From Christensenella sp. UBA1224 (GTDB taxonomy: Bacteria; Bacillota; Clostridia; Christensenellales; Aristaeellaceae): a stretch of DNA of 6,612 nt. This document shows, in pieces, positions 5,751 through 6,612 of the stretch. The notes under the pieces are model-generated. The model searched no databases and had not been told where the DNA came from. It saw only the letters and a program-made list of their open reading frames with translations. Position numbers and translations under genes: made by a program. The stretch's first letter is position 1; each line of letters starts with the position of its first letter. The stretch covers positions 1-6,612 of the forward strand of contig DBXA01000011.1 in the NCBI GenBank assembly GCA_002309235.1, given 5' to 3'.

Positions 5751-6612
5751 ATGATGGAGGATCTTGCTTTTTTGCGTAAATGGCAGACAGTATCGATATC
5801 GCCGGAGAATCTGACCGGGGAAAAGGGAAAGGGCGGCGCTACGCCCATAGAAAAGGGGACCGCGGCGAGAGCGGCAAGGGACCTGGGGACCGGATGGAAG
5901 GTGAACCCGCTGATGCCCGTCAGGGCAGGCGAGACGCTTGTGATGGCGGATGTGCGGGATATGGGAGAGATACGGCAGATCTGGCTCACCTCCACAGGGG
6001 TATGGCGCAGCCAGATACTCCGCTTCTATTGGGACGGTTCGGAAATACCGGCTGTCGAATGCCCCCTCGGGGATTTCTTCGCCAACGGACTGAACGAATA
6101 CGCGCCTGTCCGCTCGCTGCCGGTGTGCGTGAACCCGGGCTCCGGCTTCAACTGCTATTGGACGATGCCCTTCCGGAAAGGCTTCCGCATCACGCTGGAA
6201 AACCGCTCGCAGGACGATATCAACATCTACTACCAGGTAAACTACCTGAGAAAGCCCGTCGAAGAGGACGCGGGGTATTTCCACGCCCAGTTCCGCCGCA
6301 GCAATCCACTGCCTTACAGGAAGGATTTCATCATGCTGGACGGCATCGAAGGCCGCGGCCGTTACGCGGGCACCTATATGACATGGGGCGTGCACAACAA
6401 CGGATGGTGGGGCGAAGGCGAGGTAAAGATGTTCCTGGACGGCGATAAGGAATTCCCGTCCGTCTGCTATACGGGTACGGAGGACTACTTCTGCGGCGCT
6501 TATAATTTCGAGAACAAGCGCACGCACGAGTACGAGGAATTCACCACGCCGTACAGCGGCCTGTGCCAGGTGATGAGGCCGGACGGGCTTTACCGCTCCT
6601 GCATGCGTTTCG
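5751..6612 (+). CDS. GH172 (DUF2961) glycoside hydrolase, N-terminal 287 residues
   Basis: The frame is open from ATG 5751 to the window edge, so the C-terminus is missing. I translated it by hand. The DUF2961 fold is recognisable: an early segment RQIWLTSTGVWRSQILRFYWDG (about 80-101), CPLGDFFANG (107-116), GFNCYWTMPFRKGFRITLENRS (133-154), NIYYQVNYLR (158-167), and GTEDYFCGAYNF (242-253), whose E244 is a conserved acid and a likely catalytic residue. GH172 enzymes studied so far act on alpha-D-fructofuranosides (difructose dianhydride) or alpha-D-arabinofuranosides; the substrate here cannot be read from the sequence. There is no signal peptide, so it should act in the cytoplasm on imported oligosaccharides. 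Tandem ATGs occur at 5751 and 5754; GGAAGG at 5737-5742 gives 8 nt to the first. A sigma-A promoter and two operator-like repeats precede it, in keeping with sugar-responsive control. Confidence 0.87.
   Translation, partial: MMEDLAFLRKWQTVSISPENLTGEKGKGGATPIEKGTAARAARDLGTGWKVNPLMPVRAGETLVMADVRDMGEIRQIWLTSTGVWRSQILRFYWDGSEIPAVECPLGDFFANGLNEYAPVRSLPVCVNPGSGFNCYWTMPFRKGFRITLENRSQDDINIYYQVNYLRKPVEEDAGYFHAQFRRSNPLPYRKDFIMLDGIEGRGRYAGTYMTWGVHNNGWWGEGEVKMFLDGDKEFPSVCYTGTEDYFCGAYNFENKRTHEYEEFTTPYSGLCQVMRPDGLYRSCMRF

Noticed and set aside
5780..6448. Plus-strand open frame inside the GH172 gene in another frame
   Set aside because: It is Gly/Arg-rich with no ribosome binding site and is an out-of-frame shadow.
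5523..6527. Minus-strand open frame of over 330 codons across GH172
   Set aside because: The plus-strand frame encodes recognisable GH172 motifs and has a promoter and ribosome binding site; the minus frame also runs through the divergent promoters.

Overview
The window looks like gut- or rumen-type bacterial DNA of moderately high GC. It falls into two parts that follow different rules of gene expression. The left part (1 to about 2428) holds a secreted protein on the minus strand and, divergent from it, a cytoplasmic UshA-type 5'-nucleotidase. Neither gene has a Shine-Dalgarno sequence. Both sit behind sequences that match the Bacteroidetes promoter form (TTTG, 20 nt, TAnnTTTG), and a perfect 15-bp palindrome lies midway between the two promoters.

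The right part (about 2452 to 6612) looks like Clostridia/Firmicutes. All five genes have strong Shine-Dalgarno sequences at 8-9 nt spacing, three of them start at GTG or TTG, and the visible promoters are of the sigma-A (-35/-10) type. In order, these genes are a class I SAM-dependent methyltransferase, lgt (lipoprotein diacylglyceryl transferase) overlapping recX in an apparent operon, a minus-strand family 2 glycosyltransferase whose 3' end overlaps that of recX, and, divergent from the glycosyltransferase, a GH172 (DUF2961) glycoside hydrolase that runs off the window. The glycosyltransferase/GH172 intergenic region carries two extended -10 promoters, a LacI-family-like operator (GAAACG, 5 nt, CGTTTC) and a long inverted repeat over the GH172 -10 box.

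The functional content is modest: nucleotide salvage, lipoprotein maturation, control of recombination, glycan synthesis and glycan breakdown. The least ordinary signal is the switch of expression signals at about 2429-2452. It means either a chimeric metagenomic contig or an inter-phylum transfer boundary. I found no RNA genes, CRISPR arrays, insertion sequences or attachment sites, and no convincing defence or mobile system.
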